This document shows, one piece after another, positions 42,103 to 50,617 of a stretch of 64,000 nt of DNA (position 1 is the first letter of the stretch; every line of letters starts with the position of its first letter). Origin of the DNA: Gp1-AA122 sp036378535 (GTDB taxonomy: Bacteria; Acidobacteriota; Terriglobia; Terriglobales; Acidobacteriaceae); the NCBI GenBank assembly GCA_036378535.1, contig DASUWH010000077.1:16930-80929 (forward strand). Reading direction: 5' to 3'. A program made the translations under genes and the position numbers. The notes below the pieces were generated by a model. It worked only from the letters and a program-made list of their open reading frames with translations. It did no database searches and was not told the origin of the DNA.

Positions 42103-43842
42103 ATGAAAGACACCACCAGGCAACGGAGCGCTGATTGGCTTATGCGCTGCAAGCTGTTCCTGGGATTTGCCATTTTGGCACCCATTGCTTTTGGACAGTC
42201 GTCCAGAATCTCCACCGATCTCCAGAACCTCCCTCAAGGAGAGACGGTGGATGTCATCGTCCAGTACAAAAATGCCCCGGGTAGCGCAGACAAAGACGCG
42301 GCCCAAAGCGTGGGGGCACAACCGGGTAAGGCTTTGGGGCTGATCAAAGCTAGCAAGTACAAAATGCAGGCCGGCGCAGTCGGCGCGCTGGTGGCAAAAG
42401 ACGGCAACGTCAAATATGTTTCGCCGGATCGCCCCCTGCAGGGTGCCATGAATTTTGCGGTGCCGGCGGTTGGGGCAGACTTGGCCCTCAGTATGGGTTA
42501 TGACGGCACCGGCGTCGGAGTCGCGGTCATCGACAGCGGCGTCAATCCAGTGGGTGATCTCGGTGTTCCTGGAACGAAAAACAGCCGTGTCGTTTACAGC
42601 CAGAACTTCGACCCGACGGCGTTTACTACCAATGACCTCTATGGACACGGGACACACGTCGCGGGCATCATCGCCGGGAACGGCGCAAATTCTACGTGTA
42701 GCAATTGCGACGTCAGTTTCCGCGGTATCGCACCCAACTCCAATATCATCAACCTGCGTGCGCTGGATCAGAATGGCAGCGCTACTGACAGCACGGTGAT
42801 TGCCGCAATCCAGCAGGCCATCACGCTGAAGAACGCGTACAACATCCGAGTGATTAACCTGTCCCTGGGCCGCGGGATTTGGGAAACCTACACTTTGGAT
42901 CCCCTCTGTCAGGCAGTCGAGCAGGCCTGGAAAGCCGGTATTGTGGTGGTTGTGGCGGCGGGCAATTATGGCCGCGATAATTCAAATAACAACAATGGCT
43001 ATGCCACCATCACAGCTCCTGGCAACGATCCTTATGTGATCACGGTTGGCGCCATGAAGACGATGGGTACCCCCAGCCGCGCCGATGACCTGATCGCCAC
43101 TTACAGTTCGAAGGGGCCGACCTTACTCGATCATGTCGTCAAACCCGATCTGGTCGCTCCCGGTAACCTGATTGTTTCGACTCTGGCTTCGACGGCAGAT
43201 ACTCTGTACACGCTCTACCCGCAGAATGTTGTGCCGGTCTCTTATTACACCACCTCGAATACCAGCCTTATTTCGTCCAGCTACTATCAACTGAGCGGGA
43301 CGAGCATGGCCGCGCCTATGGTAAGCGGGGCTGCCGCATTGCTGTTGCAGCAGAATCCGGCGCTCACTCCGGACCAGGTGAAAGCGCGGCTCATGAAGAC
43401 TGCGTACAAAACTTTTCCGCAATACAGTTCCTATACCGATCCCTCAACCGGCATTACCTATACCAGTGAGTACGACATTTTCACGGTCGGCGCGGGATAT
43501 CTGGACGTGTATGCGGCCCTGAATAACACCGATCTGGCATCGGCGACGACGGGCAGCGCCATGTCGCCGAAAGCTAGCTACGACTCCAGGTCCGGCTATG
43601 TCTACCTGGTAACTGGTTCATCGGTGATCTGGGGCAACTCGTTGATCTGGGGTAATTCGGTGGTATGGGGCAATTCCGTAATCTGGGGGAACAGCTGGGG
43701 CCAGTCTGTTATCTGGGGCAACTCTGTCGTGTGGGGTAATAGCACTTCCTCTGGGTTCAGCGTGATTTGGGGCAACAGCGTGATCTGGGGCAACCAGACC
43801 ACATCCGACTCGCAGACGATCGCGATCGCGGGCGAGAAGTAG
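42103..43842 (+). CDS. Secreted S8 subtilisin-like protease with C-terminal WGN repeats
   Basis: The protein has 579 residues. A signal peptide ends near AFGQ. An inhibitor I9-like propeptide occupies about 35-110 (VDVIVQYKN, VKYVSPDRP). The catalytic triad is Asp144 (VIDSG), His182 (GHGTHVAG) and Ser401 (GTSMAAP), all present, with Asn in VAAGN. From about 505 a repeat VIWGNS/VVWGNS occurs eight times, plus one WGQS, ending in NQTT. Such repeats may form a beta-stack for surface attachment or self-association. A tiny ORF encoding a signal peptide plus VWGN follows 43 bases later. Confidence 0.9.
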   Translation: MKDTTRQRSADWLMRCKLFLGFAILAPIAFGQSSRISTDLQNLPQGETVDVIVQYKNAPGSADKDAAQSVGAQPGKALGLIKASKYKMQAGAVGALVAKDGNVKYVSPDRPLQGAMNFAVPAVGADLALSMGYDGTGVGVAVIDSGVNPVGDLGVPGTKNSRVVYSQNFDPTAFTTNDLYGHGTHVAGIIAGNGANSTCSNCDVSFRGIAPNSNIINLRALDQNGSATDSTVIAAIQQAITLKNAYNIRVINLSLGRGIWETYTLDPLCQAVEQAWKAGIVVVVAAGNYGRDNSNNNNGYATITAPGNDPYVITVGAMKTMGTPSRADDLIATYSSKGPTLLDHVVKPDLVAPGNLIVSTLASTADTLYTLYPQNVVPVSYYTTSNTSLISSSYYQLSGTSMAAPMVSGAAALLLQQNPALTPDQVKARLMKTAYKTFPQYSSYTDPSTGITYTSEYDIFTVGAGYLDVYAALNNTDLASATTGSAMSPKASYDSRSGYVYLVTGSSVIWGNSLIWGNSVVWGNSVIWGNSWGQSVIWGNSVVWGNSTSSGFSVIWGNSVIWGNQTTSDSQTIAIAGEK

Positions 43843-43885
43843 GTTCTTGGGGCAGGCCGAATTTCAAAAGCGAGTGGATACAACT

Positions 43886-43972
43886 ATGAGAATTGTAATG
43901 CTGACGATAATTCTGGCTCTGGTAACTCTTAGCTGCCTGTTGGCGAATGCTTCCGCGGTTTGGGGCAACTGA
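43886..43972 (+). CDS. Secreted micro-ORF: signal peptide ending in VWGN
   Basis: There are 28 codons. A basic start (MRIVM), a hydrophobic core and a clean signal-peptidase site ANASA leave only VWGN before TGA. The last four residues equal the repeat unit of the subtilase just upstream. The ribosome site is weak (GAGTGG, 10 bases upstream). It could be a processed peptide, or a remnant of a deleted repeat protein; no further WGN codons occur after the stop. Confidence 0.45.
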   Translation: MRIVMLTIILALVTLSCLLANASAVWGN

Positions 43973-44260
43973 GAACGGGTTTTTCACCGTGTCTCGGAGC
44001 GGACGAAGCGACTCGGGTCTGCGTCCTCGAGACTCTCAGGCAAACCTTGGCTTGACCGCGTGCTCCTGATGCACGCCGACTGCGCCCCGGCATCCACAGG
44101 TCGACGGCGTGATCAGTCCTCTACAGCCACAACCGCGGGCAGATAGATCCAGAGTTCATCCAGGGAACGCGGCTTGCTCATGCTCACGAGAAGCCAGCCA
44201 TATGCAAGAGCACAACTTTCACCCCTGTTTTGCATCTGATTTAGGTCTATTGTGTGTGCC
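43973..44260. other. Gene-poor spacer with receiver remnant
   Basis: These 288 bases follow the micro-ORF. GTCTCGGAG at about 43990 and CTCGAGAC at about 44027 can pair weakly. The only recognisable content is the decayed receiver-gene fragment at 44057-44114. No credible gene is seen on either strand. Confidence 0.5.
44057..44114 (+). pseudogene. Remnant of a pseudo-receiver gene paralogue
   Basis: CGCGTGCTCCTGATGCACGC and CAGGTCGACGGCGTGATC match 41526-41582 inside the pseudo-receiver gene with about 48 of 56 bases identical and one single-base insertion that breaks the frame. No other part of the gene is recognisable, so it is a deletion remnant. Confidence 0.6.
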
Positions 44261-44638
44261 ATGAAAACCCCTACCGTTCTCTGCACAATATTGTTGCTGG
44301 TCTCCCTGGCAGTGGCCCAAAAGCCATGCATTTCCTTCAGTTCGAACAACTCTCCCACATCGCATTTCAGTCAAAACGCGCTGCAGGCGGCAGTCACTCA
44401 GTCGGGCAATTTTGATTTCTTTGCCATCGACCACCCTGGCTGTTGGTCGGTGCACGAGATATCGTCTGCCCTGACAGGCACGCCGGGGTACGCGATTGCC
44501 TGGGCCGTGGTGGACGGCCACAACGGATTCCTTGGCCATGGGCTCAATATCGGTCAGCGGGACGAATTCGACAAAGCCATGCAAGCGGCAGCAGCCGCGG
44601 CCATCAAAGATATACAAACTCAAACACCGCATCCGTGA
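44261..44638 (+). CDS. Small secreted hypothetical protein
   Basis: The ATG at 44261 gives 125 residues; a GTG three codons earlier is possible. The N-terminus is a signal peptide with cleavage near AVAQ. The mature part has a Cys at CISF and another in DHPGCWSVHE, perhaps disulfide-bonded, then WAVVDGHNGFLGHG and an Ala-rich helix. I do not recognise a family. It lies between the subtilase group and the phosphoesterase, both secreted. Confidence 0.55.
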   Translation: MKTPTVLCTILLLVSLAVAQKPCISFSSNNSPTSHFSQNALQAAVTQSGNFDFFAIDHPGCWSVHEISSALTGTPGYAIAWAVVDGHNGFLGHGLNIGQRDEFDKAMQAAAAAAIKDIQTQTPHP

Positions 44639-44841
44639 TGTCAAGTGGCTCACGCTGTCGTCGAGCCGGGCAGTCCGAAATCTATTAACCGCTCGGAACC
44701 GCAAGGCTGCAGGAATGTCACTGTCCTTCACCTGACACTATTCACACGATATTCAACAAAAATTAAAACTGGGTTCACCATTCGCCCCTACATGGACCAC
44801 TATCCTTGCCCTGTTTCCAACCTCTTCGAAGGAGCGAAGCA

Positions 44842-46854
44842 ATGGCATACACCCCCCGAGAAGCTAACCGGCACCCCCACCTTGGGACCTTTCTGGCGGC
44901 CCTTCTGATCTGGCAGCTAGCGACTCCCGGGTTTTCGGTTGCCCAAGAACCTTCTGCTAAAACTCCCATAAAACATCTCATCGTGATCATCGGAGAGAAT
45001 CGAACCTTTGATCATGTATTCGCTACTTACAAGCCAACAGCCGGCGAGAGTGTCAGCAATTTACTGTCGAAAGGAATCGTCAACGAAGACGGAACGCCAG
45101 GGCCGAACTTCTCGCTGGCCGCGCAGTCATCTGCGACAGACACGAGCTCGGATGGTTTTCTGATCAGCCCGCCCGGAAACACTCCGTATTCCGTCCTGCC
45201 GCCGGTTCTGGCCGGAGGCTATAGCACCGCGCCCTTTCCGACTATAGCCGCGGCTCAACAGGCCGAGAACGGCCTACCCAACGATTACTACATATATCTG
45301 ACCACCGGCGGCACTGGCTTAGCTCACGGAGCGGTCGATACTCGCATTCCGAACGCGACCTCCCTCCCGAACGGGCCCTTTCAATTAACTTCCGCAACCT
45401 TGCCGTACGATTCCTACGCCAACAGCCCCGTCCATCGCTTCTATCAGATGTGGCAGCAGTTCGATTGCAACGCCACGAATGCCACCACGCAAAATCCGAG
45501 TGGCTGCCGTGGCGATTTGTTTCCGTGGGTAGAAGTTAGCATCGGCGCAGGAACGAACGGATTTCCGCAACCCTCCGGATTCAACGACATGTCGACCAAA
45601 GAAGGTTCGACTTCGATGGGCTTTTACAACGTGCTGCAGGGTGATGCGCCCTATTTCAAGTCGCTGGCCGACAACTATGCCATGAGCGACAACTTCCATC
45701 AGTCGGTCATGGGCGGGACCGGCGCCAATCACATCATGCTGGGAACCGGTGACGCTATCTATTTCAGCAATAGGGATGGCGACCCTGCCCGGCCTCCGCA
45801 CAATCAATTGGTCGCCGCTGGTTCACCTAACGCCGGCGTGGTGGATGAGATCGAGAATCCCAATGCGCAGCCTGGGACCAATAACTGGTACAAGGAAGAC
45901 GGCTACGGAGCCGGTTCTTATGGCTCACCTTCCGCCGGCGGCGGGTCCTACAGCGAGTGCTCCGATCCCCATGCTCCGGGTGTGGCTGTGATACGCCAGT
46001 ATCTGAGCTCTCTTGCCCGGCCGATCGATCCCAGATGCGTGCGTAGTCGTTACTACCTGCTGAACAACTACAACCCGGGATATTACGGCGATGGCCGCAA
46101 CGCTTACGCCGACATCACTAACCCCAACGAAAGCGTGTTCACAATTCCTCCCTCAACCGTTCGCAACATCGGCGACGAGATGATTGCCAACAACATTTCC
46201 TGGGCGTATTACGGAGATCAGTGGAAGCAGTACCTGCACAACCCTGACCTGAATTACGTAACTGTAGACAACACGTACTGCAACATCTGCAACCCGTTTC
46301 AATACTCAACTTCGATCATGACCAGCGCGTCGGGACGCTCGCATCTGCGCGATACCACCTCTCTCTACAACTCGATCGCAAAGGGAACGCTTCCGGCCGT
46401 TTCGTTCGTGAAACCGGATGGCTGGCTGGACGGACATCCGGCCTCTTCCAAACTGAATCTGTTCGAAGGTTTCGTGAAGAAGATCGTCGATGGCGTGAAA
46501 GCCAACCCGGAGTTGTGGGCGAGTACCGCGATCGTCGTCACCTTCGATGAAGGCGGCGGCTTCTATGATTCCGGCTACATCCAGCCGCTCGATTTTTTTG
46601 GAGATGGCACCAGAATTCCGACTCTCGTGGTGTCTCCCTGGACAAAACCAGGACACATCTCGCACACCTATGCTGACCACGTCTCAATTTTGAAATTCAT
46701 TGAGGCCAATTGGGAACTCTCGCCGGTGACCAGCCGCAGCCGCGATAACTTTCCCAATCCTGTGGTTGACAACAGCAACCCATACGTTCCGCTGAACAGT
46801 CCAGCCATCGGAGATTTGATGGACCTGTTCGATTTCAGCGCCGCGGCTCGTTAG
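44842..46854 (+). CDS. Secreted phosphoesterase (phospholipase C / acid phosphatase superfamily)
   Basis: The ATG at 44842 (670 residues) is chosen because AAGGAG lies just upstream; an earlier in-frame ATG at 44806 would bury the signal peptide. After the signal (near VAQE) comes IKHLIVIIGENRTFDHVFA, the metal-binding Glu-Asn opening of the phosphoesterase family PF04185. MGGTGANHIMLG, VSFVKPDGWLDGHP, VTFDEGGGFYDS and TYADHVSILKFIEANW are the remaining family motifs. It should cleave phospholipids or phosphate monoesters outside the cell. It converges with the serine hydrolase gene. Confidence 0.88.
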   Translation: MAYTPREANRHPHLGTFLAALLIWQLATPGFSVAQEPSAKTPIKHLIVIIGENRTFDHVFATYKPTAGESVSNLLSKGIVNEDGTPGPNFSLAAQSSATDTSSDGFLISPPGNTPYSVLPPVLAGGYSTAPFPTIAAAQQAENGLPNDYYIYLTTGGTGLAHGAVDTRIPNATSLPNGPFQLTSATLPYDSYANSPVHRFYQMWQQFDCNATNATTQNPSGCRGDLFPWVEVSIGAGTNGFPQPSGFNDMSTKEGSTSMGFYNVLQGDAPYFKSLADNYAMSDNFHQSVMGGTGANHIMLGTGDAIYFSNRDGDPARPPHNQLVAAGSPNAGVVDEIENPNAQPGTNNWYKEDGYGAGSYGSPSAGGGSYSECSDPHAPGVAVIRQYLSSLARPIDPRCVRSRYYLLNNYNPGYYGDGRNAYADITNPNESVFTIPPSTVRNIGDEMIANNISWAYYGDQWKQYLHNPDLNYVTVDNTYCNICNPFQYSTSIMTSASGRSHLRDTTSLYNSIAKGTLPAVSFVKPDGWLDGHPASSKLNLFEGFVKKIVDGVKANPELWASTAIVVTFDEGGGFYDSGYIQPLDFFGDGTRIPTLVVSPWTKPGHISHTYADHVSILKFIEANWELSPVTSRSRDNFPNPVVDNSNPYVPLNSPAIGDLMDLFDFSAAAR

Positions 46855-46877
46855 CAACTCAACTCTGTGTTTTCCAG

Positions 46878-46913
46878 CCGGCGCGGAATCGGCGAGGAGC
46901 CGATCTGCGCCGG
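46878..46913. terminator. Hairpin terminator between convergent genes
   Basis: CCGGCGC (46878-46884) pairs with GCGCCGG (46907-46913) and an inner ATCGGC pairs with GCCGAT. TCTTTT follows on the plus strand, so it serves the phosphoesterase gene and could act for both directions. Confidence 0.75.
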
Positions 46914-46917
46914 TCTT

Positions 46918-48339
46918 TTACTCCGGTGCGACTTGGTATTGTTCTAATTTCCCGTCGGGCATCTCATAAGTCCATACCCGCAGGGTCTGCTTCGGAAATC
47001 TCACCTGGTAAACCCGCTCCATCATACCGCCGCGCAACCCGTGTCCTACGGCGTTGAACGCTTGTGGAGGACCGAGCGGGGCGAGACCACTTTGGAAATC
47101 CTTGAGCGCCTGCTCGCTGAAATAGAAATTCGCGTCTTCCGTGAAGAGCGAGCGGTTGATCGTGCCGCGTTGCAGGCCCGCAAAGATCTGCTTCGCCTCT
47201 TCCAGTTTTGCCGGCGTCGCCGGATCGCTCACATTCAACAGCAACGGCTGGATTTCCTTGGCAATATTGCCGGCAGCTTCGGCAGCATCCTGGTTGGTCA
47301 GCACGATAATGGCATCGCGGTCGTCCGGAAACACGATATTCTCCGCCGTGAAACCCGAGACCTCCCCTGAATGCTCCAGCATGCGATGGCCTGACTCGGA
47401 ACGCACGCCCACGCCCAAGCCATACCGGGTGCCGACACCATTCTTCAGGAGCACTTCCGTTTCAAGCTCTTTGTACGACGCGGGCTTGAGAAGCTTCTGC
47501 TCGATGATGGATATATCCCACTTCGCGAGCTCCGCGACCGGCATCGCCAGTTCCCCGGCGGCAAACATCCATCCCGGACCTTCGGCCTTGGCAACGCGCA
47601 GCGGACCCAGCGCATAACGCATGTAGCCGCTGGGATCGGTATCGCCCAGCTTTTTCTCGTCGACATTTGCGACACCACTCATGCCCACCGTCGCAAAAAC
47701 TCGCTTCTGCAGAAAGTCGAAAATGCTCATGCCGCTGGCCTTCTCGACAATGGCTCCGGCAATGACGTAATTCGTGTTGCTGTACTGCCACCGGGTGCCG
47801 GGATCGAAGTCGAGCGGCTTGCGTGCCCAGCGCTCCATGATCTCGGCGGCAGTGGTGGGCTTCATCATTAGCGGCGGCGTGTAATCCTGCGGATAGTAAT
47901 CCTGATATCCGGAGGTGTGCGAAAGCAGTTGCCGAATCGTGACCTCGTCAGCGCGGGTGAGATCAGGAATGAATTTCGCGACTTTGTCGTCGAGCGAGAG
48001 CTTGCCTTCCTCCTGCAGCAGCAGGATCGCGGAGGCGGTGAACTGCTTGCTGATCGATCCGATGGCATAGCGCATCTCCGGGCGCGCCGGCACCGGCGGG
48101 TCCAGCCGCGCTTTGCCGTAGGCCTGGAGAAAAGCGACTTTCCCATCCTTCACGATCCCGACTGAAGCGCTGGGAACACCCGTTTGTTGCAAAACCGCAT
48201 TGACGGCTTTATCGATTTGCTGCTGCAGATCCGGCGCCAGCGGCGCTTCGACCTGCGCCCCAGCGGCCGAACCGCATAAAGCGAGACTTACCAAGAAAAT
48301 CAAATTCCGCAAACCGGGCCGCATTATTAAGGCATGCAT
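46918..48339 (-). CDS. Secreted beta-lactamase-fold serine hydrolase
   Basis: The ATG at 48339 (473 residues) has AGGAG 8 bases ahead and opens directly into a signal peptide; the longer frame to 48399 begins in a family B repeat. Active-site motifs are SISK (the Ser-x-x-Lys) in YAIGSISKQFTAS, YSNTNY (Tyr-x-Asn) and HSGEVSG. LLSHTSGYQDYYP is typical of the class C/esterase/DD-peptidase group. The C-terminal 100 residues form a separate small domain. The substrate could be peptides, esters or beta-lactams; no resistance claim is supported. Confidence 0.85.
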   Translation of the reverse strand: MHALIMRPGLRNLIFLVSLALCGSAAGAQVEAPLAPDLQQQIDKAVNAVLQQTGVPSASVGIVKDGKVAFLQAYGKARLDPPVPARPEMRYAIGSISKQFTASAILLLQEEGKLSLDDKVAKFIPDLTRADEVTIRQLLSHTSGYQDYYPQDYTPPLMMKPTTAAEIMERWARKPLDFDPGTRWQYSNTNYVIAGAIVEKASGMSIFDFLQKRVFATVGMSGVANVDEKKLGDTDPSGYMRYALGPLRVAKAEGPGWMFAAGELAMPVAELAKWDISIIEQKLLKPASYKELETEVLLKNGVGTRYGLGVGVRSESGHRMLEHSGEVSGFTAENIVFPDDRDAIIVLTNQDAAEAAGNIAKEIQPLLLNVSDPATPAKLEEAKQIFAGLQRGTINRSLFTEDANFYFSEQALKDFQSGLAPLGPPQAFNAVGHGLRGGMMERVYQVRFPKQTLRVWTYEMPDGKLEQYQVAPE

Positions 48340-48363
48340 AATGAACTCCTGATAGGAATAAAC

Positions 48364-48475
48364 GAGCCGAGCTGCGCTCGGCCGGACAGGTGAGGGCACC
48401 TGTCCCTATGGTTAGGGGCGCACCTAGGCCCAGACGCCTTCGCCTGGGCAGGCGAGCAAAGCTCGCCGGTTCTGC
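48364..48475. repeat. Dispersed repeat family B upstream of the serine hydrolase
   Basis: GAGCCGAGCTGCGCTCGGCC, GGACAGGTGAGGGCACCTGT, CCCTA, then TAGGCCCAGACGCCTTCG and GGCGAGCAAAGCTCGCC hairpins. The modules are the same as at 38153-38276 but their order is changed. Confidence 0.7.
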
Positions 48476-48506
48476 GCCTGCGAGGAACTCTCCTGGCAAA
48501 AACGTG

Positions 48507-49559
48507 TTACCTCGCGCCATTTGGATAGAGGAGAATCTTGCTCGCTTCCCCGGTCGTCAACCGTTCCATGCCTTTGCTGAAATCCGCCATGGCCATGCGG
48601 TCAGTGATGACAGGATGCAACTCCAATTTCCCCGCCTTGAGCAGTGCCGTCATCTGATACCAGGTCTGGTACATGCGACGGCCATTGATCCCCTGAACGG
48701 TGATGCCCTTGAAGATGATGTCTTCGGAGAAATTGAGCGAGATAGGTTTGGAGGTTAAGCCCAGAAGTGAAATACGCCCGCCGCGCCGGACGATGTCAAA
48801 AGCGGTGCGAATGGCGCTGGGATGACCGGCCATTTCGAGCACCACGTCGACCCCGGCGCCGGCTGTTCGTTCAGCGACAATTTGCCGCACATCGTCCTTG
48901 GTGGGATCCAAAACCAGGTCGGCCTTCATTTCCTCCGCGATCCGGCGCCGGTGCTCATTCACTTCAATGGCGATGACCTGAGCCGCGCCCACGGCGCGCG
49001 CGACGGCTATCGAGAACAGGCCAATCGGGCCGCATCCGGTAATAGCGACCGTCTTCGCGGCAATCTCGCCTGCTAAGACCGTGTGCACCGCGTTTCCGAG
49101 CGGATCGAGAATCGAGGCATATTCGATGGGAATCGCGGGATCGAGCTTCCAGATATTGGACTCGGGAATGCGCACGTACTCGGCAAAGGCGCCGTCGGCG
49201 TCGACCCCAATAATTTTCACGAACTGGCAGATATGCGCTTCGCCGGTGCGGCACTGCAGGCATTTGCCGCAAGCCACATGCATCTCGGCGGAGACGAAGT
49301 CGCCTTCTTTGACAGTCGTGACCTCATTCCCCACCGCAACTACTTCTCCGCAGAACTCGTGCCCCGGAATCAGCGGCGGGTGAATGCGGCCCTGGGCCCA
49401 GCGATCCCAGTTGTAAATATGCAGGTCGGTGCCGCAGATGGAGGCGACTTTGACTTTCACTAAAACGTCGGTCAGGCCGATCTGCGGGATGGCAACCTCG
49501 CGAATCTCCACGCCGGGCTTGGCTTGCGGCTTGACCACGGCGAGCATGCTTTTGGACAT
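48507..49559 (-). CDS. tdh: L-threonine 3-dehydrogenase
   Basis: The protein has 350 residues. SICGTDLHIYNWDRWAQ holds the first catalytic zinc ligand, PGHEFCGEVVAVG the next, and CGKCLQCRTGEAHIC the four structural cysteines. GCGPIGLFSIAVARAVGA is the NAD-binding loop, and NGRRMYQTWYQM with FSKGMERL are typical of Tdh. It oxidises threonine to 2-amino-3-oxobutyrate. The partner 2-amino-3-ketobutyrate CoA ligase (kbl) is not in this window. Confidence 0.92.
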   Translation of the reverse strand: MSKSMLAVVKPQAKPGVEIREVAIPQIGLTDVLVKVKVASICGTDLHIYNWDRWAQGRIHPPLIPGHEFCGEVVAVGNEVTTVKEGDFVSAEMHVACGKCLQCRTGEAHICQFVKIIGVDADGAFAEYVRIPESNIWKLDPAIPIEYASILDPLGNAVHTVLAGEIAAKTVAITGCGPIGLFSIAVARAVGAAQVIAIEVNEHRRRIAEEMKADLVLDPTKDDVRQIVAERTAGAGVDVVLEMAGHPSAIRTAFDIVRRGGRISLLGLTSKPISLNFSEDIIFKGITVQGINGRRMYQTWYQMTALLKAGKLELHPVITDRMAMADFSKGMERLTTGEASKILLYPNGAR

Positions 49560-49671
49560 CGGGGACGCCTTAGGAGTGCGGAATAAACTGCAAAACTGCT
49601 TATTCTAGCACCGCACGTGTAAAGGGCTCGTGAGGTGAGTCACTGCAGTCCAATGGACTGCGCACTTGCGA

Positions 49672-50244
49672 TTACTGTCCCGCCCGCGGACCGGAAGGAC
49701 CGGCTCGCCGCTTTTCCACAGCGATGCGGTTGAATTCTTCCGACTTGCCTCGCGGAATGCTGAGCGATTGCCACTCGCGCGAACGCAGATGTTTGGCCAG
49801 AAAAACGATCTGTCCGATATGGTATGCGTAATGGGCAATCTGCCGGTTGATGGCCTGCAAAACGGTGTGGGGTTCACCGCGAATCGTCACCTTGCGTTCG
49901 ACATCTTCCGGCCTTAACGACGCAACCGCGGACAAGACGAGGTTCCATCCGTCTTCCCACCAGCGCATGACTTCGCTACGAGCAGTATTCGCCGATAACT
50001 CGAACTCCTGATCGCGCTGACGATCTGGCTTCTCGCCATCGCTGGTCAGAAAATCGGTGAAGCGGGAGCGCATGTTACCGGCGATGTGCTTGATCATGAT
50101 TGCGACGGAGTTCGCTTCCGAATCGATGGTGACGAAGAATTCCTCGTCCCGGAGTTGCGCGAAGGCGCCCTCGGCCAGACGCTTATGACCGCGAAGTTGG
50201 CGGCCAGCTTCTTCGAGATAGTGTGCAGCAACGGACTCCGGCAT
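49672..50244 (-). CDS. DinB-superfamily protein (DUF1572-like)
   Basis: The ATG at 50244 gives 190 residues; an upstream ATG adds 13 residues of non-family sequence. It is a four-helix DinB-like protein: SVAIMIKHIAGNMRSRF (first His), then INRQIAHYAYHIGQIVFLAKHL with the metal-binding His residues. Such proteins are metal-dependent thiol or S-transfer enzymes of unknown substrate. It is preceded closely by a two-helix membrane protein (4-base gap) and probably cotranscribed with it and hyuB. Confidence 0.8.
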   Translation of the reverse strand: MPESVAAHYLEEAGRQLRGHKRLAEGAFAQLRDEEFFVTIDSEANSVAIMIKHIAGNMRSRFTDFLTSDGEKPDRQRDQEFELSANTARSEVMRWWEDGWNLVLSAVASLRPEDVERKVTIRGEPHTVLQAINRQIAHYAYHIGQIVFLAKHLRSREWQSLSIPRGKSEEFNRIAVEKRRAGPSGPRAGQ

Positions 50245-50248
50245 AGTC

Positions 50249-50581
50249 TTAATCTCCAGAGTAGGTGGACGTGGCAGCTGCAATCGCCGCTGGCGGTTGC
50301 AATTCTAATTCGATGCCTCCGATCCACTTCGAGACCAGGTTGTATATCCAACCGGCAAGGGCGCCCATTATGAACCCAACCACTCCATAGAAGACGGGAA
50401 GGAACAGCGCGACGACCACTACGATCGCCGAGGACAAGCGATCCGTTGCTCTGGTGCCGGCGACTGCACCGACCATCGCGATCAGGAGAAAAAAGGGCAT
50501 GATGATCAGCCCCATAGCGGCCTGTATCGCGGCGGCGATTTTCGCGCAGGAAAGAATACCCACTGACTTGATCACGTGCAT
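50249..50581 (-). CDS. Small two-helix membrane protein
   Basis: The ATG at 50581 (110 residues) follows GGAGAG. It has GILSCAKIAAAIQAAMGLI and a first helix, then SSAIVVVVALFLPVFYGVVG and a second helix with GFIMGALAGWIYN. The sequence pattern resembles DUF3566-type transmembrane proteins, but I cannot confirm it. No catalytic residues are seen. It lies between hyuB (36 bases upstream) and the DinB gene. Confidence 0.65.
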   Translation of the reverse strand: MHVIKSVGILSCAKIAAAIQAAMGLIIMPFFLLIAMVGAVAGTRATDRLSSAIVVVVALFLPVFYGVVGFIMGALAGWIYNLVSKWIGGIELELQPPAAIAAATSTYSGD

Positions 50582-50617
50582 GATGCTCTCCTTCAGCTGA
50601 CAATTGTGCGGCAACCG

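Noticed and set aside
41851..42657. 268-residue minus-strand frame over the start of the subtilase
   Set aside because: It is a shadow of the subtilase coding strand, which has signal, propeptide and triad.
43600..43800. WGN repeats of the subtilase as a DNA-level tandem repeat element
   Set aside because: The unit is in the protein frame with synonymous variation, so it is a protein repeat, not a mobile DNA repeat.
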